Below are positions 14,101-25,390 of a stretch of DNA of 64,000 bases, piece after piece. A program made the translations under genes and the position numbers. The notes under the pieces were generated by a model. That model saw nothing but the letters and a program-made list of their open reading frames with translations. It was not told where the DNA came from and searched no databases. Each line of letters opens with the position of its first letter. The first letter of the stretch is position 1. This DNA is from Boswellia sacra (Eukaryota; Streptophyta; Magnoliopsida; Sapindales; Burseraceae), in the NCBI GenBank assembly GCA_013180625.2, contig SNVD02013612.1, positions 18,601 to 82,600 on the forward strand, read 5' to 3'.

Positions 14101-14831
14101 CATTTCATGAAATGACTACCTTTACCTCCATCGAAACCTTCCCAAAAGAAATTCCTCATTTCTTTTTCAATCTTCCTAGCAACTCTAGTGGGCATTTTGA
14201 AGAGAGAGAGTAAATTGGAAGACTAGAAAGAGCAGATTGTATTAGAGTGAGTCTGCCTCCATGGGAGAGAAAAGCTTTCTTCCGTCCTTCTAGGTTTTTC
14301 TTAATTTCTTATATAATAGGAGAACCATCACTATAGAATTCATCAGTTTTTGGGTCCAGCCTAATAAATTTGCTTGCCCAAGATCAACAAGGGTGCAATG
14401 AATTTGATAGGAATTGGATTTCTATTGAGAAGTTCATTTGAGAGTTAGGTAGTACCACATGTATTGTGCTAGTGTGTTCTATTATTTTTCTTTGATCAAA
14501 GCATTTTAGATGGTTAGGATTGCATTTAGCATATGTTATTTCATGGTACATTAATTATTCATGGTAGAATCATTCCCAACCATCCAAACTCATGTAAATA
14601 GTGTGACAATTTTATGTGAAAAATTTAGTTTTGTGGATTCTTCCTTCCTCTACCATCAATGGTGGCCCAAGTATATGTTCATTTGGTCGCGAATAAGTTG
14701 GAAATGCCTAGAAAATCTGTTAGATGACTTGCTGATGCAGAACTATTTCCTAGTGATCATCCTACCTTGTTTGTGGAGAGTTGTGCAATTTTATATATCA
14801 AAAGCTACTTATATATTATATACATAAATAA

Positions 14832-14864
<33 letters not shown>

Positions 14865-17800
14865 GAAAATAATATCAGGTTTGAAAGATAACATGTCAAA
14901 AAGTGTACTACTTTTTATTTTTGAGAGAGTAGGCTGGACAGCGTGTCAAATGGAGTGGATTGGATTGGTTTTCTTTTATTTTGGGATCTAGTTGTGGAGA
15001 GGGTGGAGAAAAAGATTGGAGATTGGAGAAACGCATGTTTATCTAGAGTTGGTGGACTTTGATGTGGTTACCACAAGTTTTCTCACTATTTATTTCCGTT
15101 CTCTTTCTGGTACTTCAATTAAAGTGGCTAAAATAACCATAATTCTGCATTTACACGGCACCAAACTTCTTCCCTCACCTAATGGCACTATGATTCCTAA
15201 CCTGCAAGGATAATGAACTTGGAGCTGCCCAGCTCAACTATGAAATTATTTACATTTCTAGATGGAACCAGAAACATGGTCAACAATTAACCCCGGGGAC
15301 CTCTAGATGGATACATTCTAACACAAGTTTGTAAAGAGATATTACTCTGTCATTAAATTGGTGAATATGCTTTTGTTTTTAATGCTTTTGGTGCTTTTTC
15401 AAAATTTTAACTGTTTGTTCTTTTTTCAAGGCAATTATTCTTATTGTCTATATCATCTTTGACTACTATGTGGTCACATGGTCATTTTTATCAATTGCAG
15501 GGGATCTGTTCATGCTGTCCAGATAGTTCACAGACACCATTTTGCATCCCACTTGAAACGAATGGCAGTTGTTGTTCGCATTCAGGAGGAATTTTTTGCT
15601 TTTGTGAAGGTCTGTGTTGCTTCTTGCTTTCTTGAAACACCAATTTATGTGTATTTCTTTAACCAATTTTTATTATGTAACTTTTATTTTTAATATCTTT
15701 TAGGGTGCACCTGAAACGATCCAGGATAGACTTACAGATCTGCCTTCATCCTATATTGAAACATATAAGAAATACACACGTCAGGGCTCTCGTGTTCTTG
15801 CCCTTGCTTATAAGGCCCTTCCAGACATGACAGTAAGTCTACTGAATATCATTGTATTTACTATGTTTAAAAATTTTCCCTCCCTTTATTGAGCATTTTA
15901 GGTGGCATTTCAGCATGTTAACTTAGTTGCGATAGATGTTCATGTATTTTTCTGGAATAGTTTATGCACAAAATTAATTGACACTTCTTCAAATTGAAAT
16001 CCAACAATTAACTTAAACAGATAGCTTTTGTGTGAAAAATGAAAAGGAACAATTTTTGCTCTTTACGAGTGAGAACAAATGTTAATGCCTGACTATAGTT
16101 CAGTGAGGCTCATATTAGATAAAATAGGTTACGCCCCAAGTGACAAAGCCTTTTGAGAGAGGTCTGTCTGAGTTCTTTTTTCTAGCTGACTACCATTTAA
16201 CAGAATGTTGAGAAGACATCAGACAACAAATTGTTTGACTTGCAAATCCGCAGAGTTACTTTGTAAAACTCGTTGGATTTGAGATTTAGAGATTAAGGTA
16301 AGGAGATATTTATGGAGAATAAATTTCATTTATAATGGCTTATTTACAATGTCAAAAATTTTTGCTGACTTTTTGTATTGTTTTATACGCTTGCTGGCAC
16401 TGGATCTTTGGGCTTCTACCTTAGAATTAAAGATAGTTTTTTGCTCCACCATTTACTTAAGTATTTTCTGCTCGGATTGGAGAGCAAACAGCAGATAACC
16501 TAGATACTCCTTCATTGTTCATTTTGATATGATATCAGCTTTTCAGTCCGCACCCTATAAGCTTGGTAGCTGGGAAAAATGTGAGACTTGTGCATGTCCC
16601 AAGTAGGTGGCCCCAAGGGGATTAGAACCTTAACCTCAATGATGGAGTCTAAGGGCTACTTACTGCTAAGCCCGGCCCTCGGGGTTATGTTCTGCATTAC
16701 TACTTGTTTTGTTATGTGAGTTAATCTTCAAAGTGAAGAGCATTATTATCTTCTTAACTATATATGTAGGATGTACACAATAACAACTACAAAAGCTAAT
16801 AACGAAACTAAATGTACAATAAGAAATCCTAGAAATTAGTTGGTCAATTATTCAAAATAAAGAAACTGTTTTAGTTATTTTAGGATTTATGATAACAAGT
16901 AGTACACAAACTAATAAGGAAAATAATTGTAATATAAGAAATCCTGGAAATTAATAGGTAAATAACACAAGATCAAGGAGCTAAATTAGCGGGTGAACTA
17001 ATCCAACTAAGGAAACTACCAAAAAGAAAATAGTAATATTAATAAAAGAACAAGAAAACTGCCTATTCAACATTCCCTTTAAAGAGGGAATTTCCTAATT
17101 TTTTCCAACCAACTTGATTTCTACAGAGATTCAAAATAAAGTTTTGCCATCTCTTAACAATACAGCTTCCCTTAAAAAGGAGCTTTGAAATGCAGATTAA
17201 GTCTTGTCAATCTAAAGGGGGATATAATTAGTAAGCTTTGATTATAAGCAACTATGAAAATTTAATTCAAAGGGGAACGTAAAGTGGTTTTTGTTTTTCC
17301 CCCAAAACCAGGAAGTTCTTGTTTACTGCATTGGAAATTCTTCTTTATTTAAGGTTCTTTCAGTTTCAGATTTTCAAGATTTGAAGAAACTGTTGATGAA
17401 TTTATGACTAGCCCAAGAGGTTGAAAAAATCTATAGAACTGTACCGGGACTGCCCAAAGCTTGTCCAATTGAAAGTAGAGCTTACTGTAAAATCAAACTC
17501 GCAAAAAATAATAAAAATTGTACAAAAGAAAAACTTATTCCAGTATATATAGATTTGACTAAAAGTTCTTCCCAGTTTTGATATATGAAGAAAATGAACA
17601 CTCAAATGGAAGCCAGAAACTGAAACCTTCCTCACCAAAATATGCTATTCCTCGTCCAGATCATGCAAAAGACCATCTAAACAACAGATTTTGGAAGACA
17701 TTTGCTTTATCTTTCCTGCCAAAAGCCATCTACAAAGTCCATCAACTTAGAGCTCCATGAAGGTGAAATTACCCTCACAATATTTTTTGCTGCCTGAATT

Positions 17801-20800
17801 AATTTGTATTATGCTTTAAGCACACCAAGGAAAGATACATATATTTGGTATTAATTCAGGTATAAATTTGCTTTGACGATTTTTTTTTTTTTGGACAACT
17901 TAACTTAGATGTATGAGGAAGTTTAGGTCCTATATTTTTGTTTAATTGAAGAGAAAAGAGAATGATAACTTATTCTAATTCACTATAATATCCTCATTGG
18001 TCGCATAGTGGAAGAATCCTCTATGTTTATTTTTAGCTAATGAATTAAAGTAAGGAATTGGCCTCTTTGTTTTCTCAGATGTCTTCAGTTCTAAAGCAAT
18101 CTAAAATGTGGGCTTTTATAGATGCTGTTGGTGCTTCCTTTCTCTTTTTAGGTGTTTCTACTTATTTGTTAAATATATACTTTGTATTACAGTTTAGCTA
18201 CTCAATAAAAATCTCAACTTACAGCTGTGTTGCCGACTGTACTCTTTGTCTAGTTTTCTTCTAACCATGCATGGACATTTGATTATTGTTATTAGACCCG
18301 GGATATTGCACATTCAGTATTTAATATATTATTTCAATTTATCAACCTAGTTGATACTTTATTACTTAAGTGCTTTTTATTTGTCCATCAAATACGTGAA
18401 GGTTAGTGAAGCAAGGAGCTTGGATAGAGATTTAGTGGAGAGTGGCCTTACTTTTGCTGGTTTTGCGGTAATCAACAAACATTTTCATTTCTTTAATTTT
18501 TTTTTTATTACATTCTTCGATATTTTAATTGGTTTTAGTAATGAGTTTTTGGTACGACTTACATTTTCATAATCTGTTTCTGTAAAAGCTGATGATGTAA
18601 ATTTCAGGTATTTAATTGTCCTATTAGAGCAGATTCAGCCACGATTTTGTCTGAGCTAAAGAATTCTTCCCATGACCTGGTAAGTAACATGTTCGTAAAG
18701 TTCTTCTGTGTGATTTTGTATATTAGAAACTGTGAACATTGAATCTGGAGTTTTGATTCAATAGTTTCTATGCAATATTGCCTCCATAAAGACTATTCTT
18801 TTCTAATGATAGGTGATGATCACTGGTGACCAAGCTTTGACAGCTTGTTATGTTGCTAGCCAAGTACATGTTGTTTCAAAGCCAGCACTAATTCTGTGTC
18901 CCTCAAAGACTAGTAGAGGATATGAATGGATATCACCTGATGAGACAGAGGTGATCAAGTACAGGTGAGATTTTAAACTGTCTCTAACTGTGATTTGATT
19001 GTTTTGTACCTGGTTTTAAATCCAGTGAATTTGCTTAGAATTGTTGGACTTGATGTATCCTCTGATATAGATTCTGTGCCTCTACATTTCTCCGTCCTTT
19101 TTTTTTCTGTCAATTAATGTTTTGAAATGAGCTGAAGCAATATTGAGTACTGGTAATAAGCATTTTTTAGCCTTTTATAATTGAGAAGCATTTTCCCACT
19201 CTGTAAACTGAGGAAAGAAAGAATGTTTTGATATGTCAGCGATAAAGAGGTTGAAGCTTTATCAGAGACTCATGATCTCTGTATTGGAGGTGACTGTATT
19301 GAAATGTTGCAGCAGACATCTGCTGTTCTTCGTGTCATTCCTTGTGTGAAGGTAACTGAATTATACTATTCATTTAAACAGTTTAGGTTGATAGCTTCAT
19401 TTGAATAATGCATATGCTAATGATTATGCAGGTTTTTGCAAGAGTTGCTCCTGAGCAAAAAGAACTAATCATGACCACTTTCAAAACAGTGGGAAGGATG
19501 ACATTAATGTGTGGGGATGGTACTAATGATGTTGGAGCTCTGAAGCAGGTAATTTTGATTTGAAAATCAATATTAATGACTGTTTTCATGTCTTTATATC
19601 AAAATCCTGGTAAGTTAAGCTGAAATCATTGTTTCCGGTTCTTTAGGGATCTTCCCCTCCCCTTCCCTCTTCCCGGTGTTCTGAATGCATCTTTGAATTG
19701 ACCCACACTCGGGTTTAGGCATGGGACTAGTAAGCTTGTTTTAAGACAGTGTGGAAGAAATGTTCAGGCAGGATTTCTCTGTGTCTTCTAGGTTCTGCTG
19801 AAACTGATGCAAATTTTTAACGTTGTATAGGGCATATCTTGTGTTGTTTCTGGGCATGATAATTAGAGATTTGTTCTCCTTTTTTCCTTGCCACAGTCAG
19901 AGGTAGCATCGTAGATGATATTTAATACTTTTTTGTTCAGGCCCATGTAGGCGTAGCTTTGTTGAATGCGGTGCCTCCAACTCAAAGTGGAACCTCATCA
20001 TCAGAAACATCTAAAGACGAAAATGTGAAGTCAGTGAAGTTGAAGAAATCAAAGCCTGCATCAGAAGCAGCAGGAAAACCTATCAGTCTGAATGGTGAAG
20101 GCACTTCAAAAGGCAAAGTTCCAGCAAAATCAGATTCCACCTGCCAAACAGCTGCTAGCCGCCATCTAACAGCAGCTGAGAAGCAACGAGAGAAACTGAA
20201 GAAGCTGATGGATGAGATGAATGAGGAGGGTGATGGTCGTAGTGCTCCCATTGTCAAGCTTGGAGATGCCTCAATGGCATCACCATTTACAGCAAAGCAT
20301 GCATCAGTTGCTCCCACAACCGACATAATTCGCCAGGGTCGTAGTACTTTGGTGACCACCCTTCAGATGTTCAAAATCCTTGGCCTTAACTGCCTTGCTA
20401 CAGCTTATGTGTTGAGTGTAATGTATTTGGATGGTGTCAAGCTCGGCGATGTCCAGGCTACAATCAGTGGTGTATTTACAGCTGCCTTTTTCCTATTTAT
20501 TTCACATGCCCGGCCACTTCCCACTCTGTCAGCTGCACGGCCCCACCCCAATATTTTCTGCTTGTATGTCTTCCTTTCTCTCATGGGACAATTTGCAATC
20601 CACTTGCTTTTCCTGATTTCCTCTGTGAAAGAGGCAGAGAAGTACATGCCTGATGAATGCATTGAGCCAGACTCAGATTTCCATCCCAATCTGGTTAATA
20701 CAGTTTCATACATGGTGAGCATGATGCTTCAGGTGGCCACCTTTGCCGTAAACTACATGGGCCGTCCATTCAACCAAAGCATATCTGAAAACAAACCATT

Positions 20801-21056
20801 TTTGTATGCTCTCGTGGCTTCTGTTTGTTTCTTCACTGCCATTACGTCCGATGTATTCAGGGACTTGAATGACTGGTTGAAGTTGGTGCCTTTGCCTCGT
20901 GGATTGAGAGACAAACTTTTGATTTGGGCTTCTCTCATGTTTTTGACCTGCTATACATGGGAGAGGTTCTTGAGGTGGGAATTCCCTGGTAGAGTTCCAG
21001 CTTGGAAGAAACGGCAGCAGGTGGCTGTAGCTAATTTGGAGAAGAAGCGTGTCTGA
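4096..21056 (+). CDS. PDR2: P5A-type P-type ATPase (PDR2/MIA orthologue), 22 coding exons
   Basis: Endoplasmic-reticulum P5A ATPase. In Arabidopsis PDR2/MIA is needed for phosphate-starvation root responses and male gametogenesis; yeast and animal relatives remove misinserted transmembrane helices. Exons: 4096-4344, 4853-4945, 5976-6178, 8270-8342, 8456-8628, 8710-8881, 9424-9528, 9621-9731, 9835-9921, 10010-10192, 10884-10934, 11028-11150, 12195-12274, 15501-15609, 15704-15832, 18402-18467, 18608-18679, 18813-18964, 19240-19351, 19432-19548, 19941-21056. I list 21 intervals; the non-coding leader exon at 3540-3624 is the other. All junctions are GT-AG, keep frame, and give about 1,191 residues (Arabidopsis about 1,180). 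Motifs: TGES at 313-316 (actuator), the P5A signature PPELP at 447-451, the phosphorylation site DKTGT at 490-494, and GDGTND at 809-814. The long last exon holds a Lys/Ser-rich loop and then the C-terminal membrane segments. No stops or frameshifts, so it is probably functional. The acceptor before 18402 is pyrimidine-poor. Confidence 0.95.
4369..4740 (-). repeat. LINE 3'-end fragment in the first coding intron
   Basis: The stretch starts with a 13-T run (the poly-A tail of a minus-strand insertion). It then resembles, with many substitutions, the 3' part of the larger LINE remnant near 12.8-13.1 kb: shared words include ACAGCCAAA, GAAGCCCAAAGAGAAG and ACTCTATC. It is a 5'-truncated, antisense non-LTR retrotransposon insertion in the 4345-4852 intron. 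Confidence 0.55.
5093..5148. repeat. (AT)n(GT)n microsatellite
   Basis: A short AT run passes directly into about 21 GT units, within the intron between 4946 and 5975. The antisense poly-His/Thr reading frame it creates is an artefact. Confidence 0.95.
6437..6453 (+). repeat. 17-base poly-G run followed by CGG triplets
   Basis: Seventeen consecutive G residues are followed by ATGCT and a short (GGC)n run at about 6458-6470, all on the sense strand of an intron. Such a run can form a G-quadruplex in the pre-mRNA. Confidence 0.9.
6472..6988 (+). repeat. Diverged tandem duplication inside an ATPase intron
   Basis: A unit of about 259 bp starting GGTGTTTAGTA is repeated from 6731. Shared anchors in the same order are TTTTGTTTAGGTTTTGA.CAAAGTGTTTCA, GCTTTGTATAG.AATGC and ACAAATTTATT. 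The copies differ by many substitutions and small indels, so the duplication is old. No coding capacity. Confidence 0.8.
8985..9202 (+). repeat. Tandem duplication of about 108 bp in an ATPase intron
   Basis: Both copies run through TTTTGTTTATGTATG, then GGCACAAATATAA.TTGGGC, then ATATATATGTGG.TAATG.TGCC. The second copy begins at about 9094. It lies in the intron 8882-9423. Confidence 0.85.
12771..14400 (-). pseudogene. 5'-truncated LINE (non-LTR) retrotransposon, antisense in a 3.2-kb intron
   Basis: Read on the minus strand from about 14,345 down, the sequence encodes the C-terminal part of a plant L1-type reverse transcriptase (a region like [19 protein letters not shown]), then an open stretch at 14195-13734 with WRF and W...G. 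Next comes a piece of the zf-RVT domain at 13527-13324 (residues [14 protein letters not shown]). Stops and frameshifts separate these parts. The element ends at a T-rich run on the + strand (12771-12798), its poly-A tail. It lies in the intron 12275-15500, opposite to the ATPase, and explains most of that intron's length. Confidence 0.85.
14833..14862. repeat. (TG)n microsatellite
   Basis: About 15 TG units in the same long intron, just upstream of the LINE remnant in the minus direction. Confidence 0.95.
16545..16690 (-). repeat. Possible tRNA-derived SINE
   Basis: On the minus strand a B-box-like GGTTCTAATCCCC (16617-16629) follows, at tRNA-like spacing, an A-box-like stretch GGCTTAGCAGTAAGTAG (about 16655-16671). 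The block is more GC-rich than the surrounding intron (15833-18401). I cannot define the tail or target duplication, so this is tentative. Confidence 0.4.
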
Positions 21057-21300
21057 ACAAAAACCGAAACCTATATGAATCAAACTATTAGTTCAGGCAG
21101 TCGCTACGAAATGTGGAAGCTTCTGGTGCAGCCAAGATGATGCCGAGGATGTATCTAAGTAGCCTGCTTACATTACAATCATCTGATAATTACAAGGTTT
21201 TGCCCATTCCTGTAGTAATTTTTTTTAACGGATTAAATTACACTTTATTGGACAGCAGGCAAGGCAATCTTTTAGGAATTTTGGTTTCTTAATATCTATA
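21057..21300 (+). other. PDR2: Probable 3' UTR of the P5A ATPase gene (end uncertain)
   Basis: The sequence after the TGA at 21054-21056 keeps a more balanced composition for about 200 bases and then becomes AT-rich. There is no canonical AATAAA close by; plant polyadenylation signals are loose, so the end is approximate. Confidence 0.4.
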
Positions 21301-22784
21301 ATTTAATTTTCAGTTAACACAGGGAGGATGAATTGCTCTGGTGGTCAAAACAATGGTTTTTGAACTTAGAATCTCTAAATCGATGATGAGACTATTACGT
21401 ATCTAATAGTTATCGATATCTGTGACTTTCTGTAGTTTTAGTTATTTTTAATATGTTACTATGCCACTTAGCACTTGCAGAAGTTCCTGATCTCAAAACA
21501 ATGTAGTTAATTATTGATGCAGGAGAATGGATGAGTTGTAGGGCCAATTTCTGGCTTTTTACCTTGCTGTGGGTCTAATAAAAAAAAAAAATCCAAGTCG
21601 TTTTAAACCAGATCTCTTCAAATTTTGGTAAAGATCTTATCCAAGATAGATATTCAATACATGGCACGGAAAAATACGGTTTTTTTGTAGAGGTTATAAT
21701 TTGGGTTACGATATCTGAATACGATAAGAATACGATATACGATTAATAAATGGGTCGGATTCGTGTTGAAGGTGTTTAATACGTTAACTCGTTTAGTGAC
21801 GTAAATAGTTAAATATCTCTTATCAATTCTTAAATGCAAACTCATTTAATGATATAAATTTTATCTATCAACATATATATTATATCAAAATATATGTTAT
21901 AAAAGTAAAAATTTTATACGATAAAATAAATTAATTTTATAATAGTAAATTATGATGATTTTAATAATTTTTTATATTAATAATTATTTATATTTTAAAA
22001 TTAATTTTAATTGATATAAATATATGAAATATAATATATTATGTATAGTTATGTTAAACAATTAAGTAAATTATATGAATTAAGTATGAAATGATTATAA
22101 TACATAGATGACATGTTTAATAACCGTATTGAATCTGTATTTCATATCTCTACACAAATAATTAAACGGGTCGATATGTATGACACGAATTATCACCTTT
22201 ATTTTATAATAATATATATTTTATCTAACAATTATTTCTCTATTCCTTCAAATTTATAAAATAAGAAAAAAAGTCGTGACCTTTTTAACAATTTTTTTGG
22301 GAGAAGAAGAAGAAATATATCATTTATTATAGTAGTTTTATCAAATATATAATGAATTTCAGATGTTGATATAATTCTTCTTTTATTTTTTGAATGCAAA
22401 AGAATTATTAACAACCGGATTTAATTAAAAAAATGATCGAGTAAATGAAACGGTTGAGTTTTTTTTTTTTTTACTTTTTTCTTCTTTTTTTTTTTTCATA
22501 TGGCCAAGGCTATGATTCAGTGGTGGGTTGAAGGAGGCTGCCAATGACATTGTTATCAGTAAGAATTTTGAGAAAATTAGAAATGACCCAAATTAGTGGG
22601 GATACTTGAAAATTTACAACACGCCTAAAAAATTTGAATATTATAATTATACTTGATAGACCAGCACGATCTTCTTGCTATCAGTTTCTAACGCTTGATA
22701 GCTTGACACCTGTCGGTTTTTAGTGGTCGACATTTATCAATTTATCAGTTTTTAATGCATTATAAAAAAATAAAAGAAACTTTA
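21301..22784. other. AT-rich intergenic DNA with a decayed repeat
   Basis: No gene. Between about 21,640 and 22,200 the outer parts contain related inverted words (GGGTCG, GACACGAA/TTCGTGT, ATACGGTTAT), as in a decayed DNA transposon, but the ends are not clear. Confidence 0.3.
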
Positions 22785-24238
22785 GAGGGCGTTTGGTATG
22801 AGGAGTTGGAATCCTAAGAATAGGATTTATATTACTGAGAAAGTAAAACATGAAAATCAGATCAATAAGAAAGTAATATTATTGTGTTTGATAGTTCATA
22901 AAAATCTTATCTTTAATTATTGTAGATATCAGATTATTGTGTTTGGTTGTATATAAGAATAGGAATGTTAATTTTATTTATTATGTGAATAAATTTGAGA
23001 CATTAAAATTTTTTCAATATTTTAAAAATACTTACATTTTTTCTTATTCTAATATAATAATTTCTAATATCTAAATTATTTATATAATTAAATTTCAAAT
23101 AAATAAAAAAATCCAATAAAATATCTACAACAAATTTTCATAAAATATATTCAAAAATTCAAAAAATACCCAATAAAATATCCAAAAATTATAATATTTA
23201 AAATTTTTATACAATTTAATTATAAAACTATTTAAAAATGGCAAATAAAAATATACAAATTAATCTAATGAAAATAACAGTTTCAGTAAATCAATTTTTT
23301 CTTTTTCTTTTTTTTTTCCGCTCCCCTTCTTCTTCCTCTGTTCTCTGCAAACTGACCACCACAGCACACAAGCCGAACTCCATTGCTCTGCCCACTCCCA
23401 ATGGCGCACCACCACCATCAAATTCTAAAAATCACCAAAACAACCAGCACAATACAATCAATTCCCAAAATTTTCCAAACAAGAAAAATGCAATCAAATT
23501 CCAAAAATTTCAGTGAGCCCAACCCAACCGAATACAATTTTTTAAACAAAATTTCCTAAAAAAAGAAAAACCCCTAAAATGTCCAAACGCCTTCGCCTCT
23601 CACGCCGACGCTGCAGCTGCACGCGCATCGCATGGGGAGGCCCTTTACCATCGATTCACGATTCACGGCTTCCTGAGGTCTCATTAATCGATTCACGATT
23701 TCCATTCAGGCCCTTCACCTCTCATTCGATTCAAGCAACCGGCCGGCAGCAACACACCTGTATTCCTCTTATTCAAGCAACCGGCAGTGCTCACCCACCT
23801 CATTCATCGATTTTCAACCCACCTCAGCAGCTCCCTCAGTCAGTGAGGATAAAGAGAAGAGAGAGAGGTGAAGGCGTCGATCCAGGAAGAGCTTGATAGA
23901 GGCGGAGGTAGCAGCAGCGGAGACGCATATGGAGGCAGTGGGGAGACGTGAGGGACAAGAGAGAATATTGAGAGATGAGAGACAGGCAGAGAGTTGAGAG
24001 GTGAGAGACAGAAGAGAGATGGGTGGAGAGAAAGAAGCGAGAGGAGAGACGAATTGGGATTCCCGGGAATCCGAAACTCTAGTTTTGGATGGGTTTCAAA
24101 TGACCCCTGAAGCCATTAATATGAAACTCACGGGAAACTAATTTTTCAGGGTTAAAAACAGTAATTAAGCTTACCAAACAAGGGAGTACATTCAAATTCC
24201 CAGGAATCCGTTTCCTAACCCCCGTATCAAACGCCCCC
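22785..24238. mobile_element. PIF/Harbinger-type non-autonomous element
   Basis: The left end is GAGGGCGTTTGGTA; the right end, read in reverse complement, is GGGGGCGTTTGATA. Both are flanked by TTA (22782-22784 and 24239-24241), the target duplication typical of PIF/Harbinger. The element is 1,454 bp with no transposase. The right half (about 23,320-24,080) is far more GC-rich than the left and purine-rich toward the end. It includes a perfect palindrome GGATTCCCGGGAATCC at 24057-24072, echoed near the right end. The short frames inside show no known domain; a captured host sequence is possible. Confidence 0.75.
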
Positions 24239-24268
24239 TTATTGGTTTATTCAGTGAGATTTTGCCGT

Positions 24269-24391
24269 GGTACAGTAATTATACCATGCAGTAGCCCTTT
24301 TTTTGTGTAAAAACATGTGAACAAGTTGGAAACAACTTGTAAATGAGATTTTAAAAAATTGTGGGCTACTGTATGGTACAACTGTTATACC
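24269..24391. repeat. Short palindromic MITE
   Basis: GGTACAGTAATTATACCATG continuing to CAGTAGCCC (24269-24297) is imperfectly inverse-complementary to 24363-24391. The flanks remain partly complementary outward, so the unit is about 120-150 bp. No coding capacity; the superfamily is not assignable. Confidence 0.6.
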
Positions 24392-25385
24392 GAAGTTGAA
24401 CTAAGCTATTGAGTGGGGACATAGCATAAAATTTTCAGTATCTTATCATTTTTTAAATCGAGCCTTAGTGTGATACTTTTTATAATTCTTTCTAGAATTT
24501 TGTAGCATTGCCAGTATTGGTGGTACGACACGTTTTTTTTTTTTTCGGGTGGCTGCTGAAGTGGGTTGGTGGTGTGACAATGGTTTTTGCTGCATTGGGG
24601 ATGTGGCAGTGGATTGTTGGTGGTGGTGACGAGGCAAGAGTAATGATAACTTTGCAATGACGGTGATAGTGATGATGATGGCCAAGCGTAAAATTAACAA
24701 CTAAATTTAATATTACTTTAATATCTATGTTATTTCAATTATTATTAATAAATTTAAAATAAAAATTATTCTTGTTCATGCTATCAAGCCTAAAGTAATT
24801 TCATTACTTAATTATATGCTGCATTACCAATTTGCCTTTAGAATATTTAATTTATCGTTTAGCACTTAATAACCAGGTTGTTATTATGTATTCACAAAAA
24901 AGTCATAGGACTTGTTGATTTTGTCAAACCTTAGAGGACTCAAAGGAATATCTCCATATTAAAATCAACATAAAAGAGTTATCATTTGAGAAGTTGCTAA
25001 GCTTTCTTGTCTTTGTGGTTGTTCAAACAGGATGCTTTCCTCGAGAGGACGACGAGGGTTCAAAACTGACCTCGTTGAGGTACTTACTGATATTATCCTT
25101 GTTAGTTTTAAAAGTATGCAGTTATAAGTAATATAACAATAAAATTTTAATGTAAATCGGTACAGGAGAATTTTACGTGGTTTGGTTAGAAAACCTACGT
25201 CCACGGACAAATTTAGAGCTGCAATTCACTAAGTTCTTGTTTGTACAATCTTTAGGATCGTTTACAGTGCTGACTCACTCTCACATACTGATCTAATCTT
25301 TGTAAACAAAATCTCGTCAAGACCTTAAACTCTAGTGACACTGCTCACTCTTTATCGCAGATAACTTAACAACACACTGTTAAGT
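24392..25385. other. Intergenic stretch into which the gypsy element inserted
   Basis: No gene. The last 200 bases contain a motif common in plant retroelement LTRs (ACGTGGTTTGGTTAGAAAAC at about 25174-25193). Sequence after 35,412 appears to continue the same region, so the 10-kb element probably landed in an older repeat. Confidence 0.35.
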
Positions 25386-25390
25386 ATATC
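25386..25390. repeat. Left target-site duplication ATATC of the gypsy element
   Basis: ATATC directly precedes the 5' LTR and is matched exactly at 35408-35412. Confidence 0.9.

Noticed and set aside
19982..20359. 125-codon minus-strand frame
   Set aside because: Antisense shadow of the last ATPase exon; no domain.
20706..21083. 125-codon minus-strand frame
   Set aside because: Antisense shadow of the same exon.
23579..23896. 105-codon frame in the Harbinger-type element as a real gene
   Set aside because: No domain, no second exon, no good start context; kept only as a possible captured sequence.
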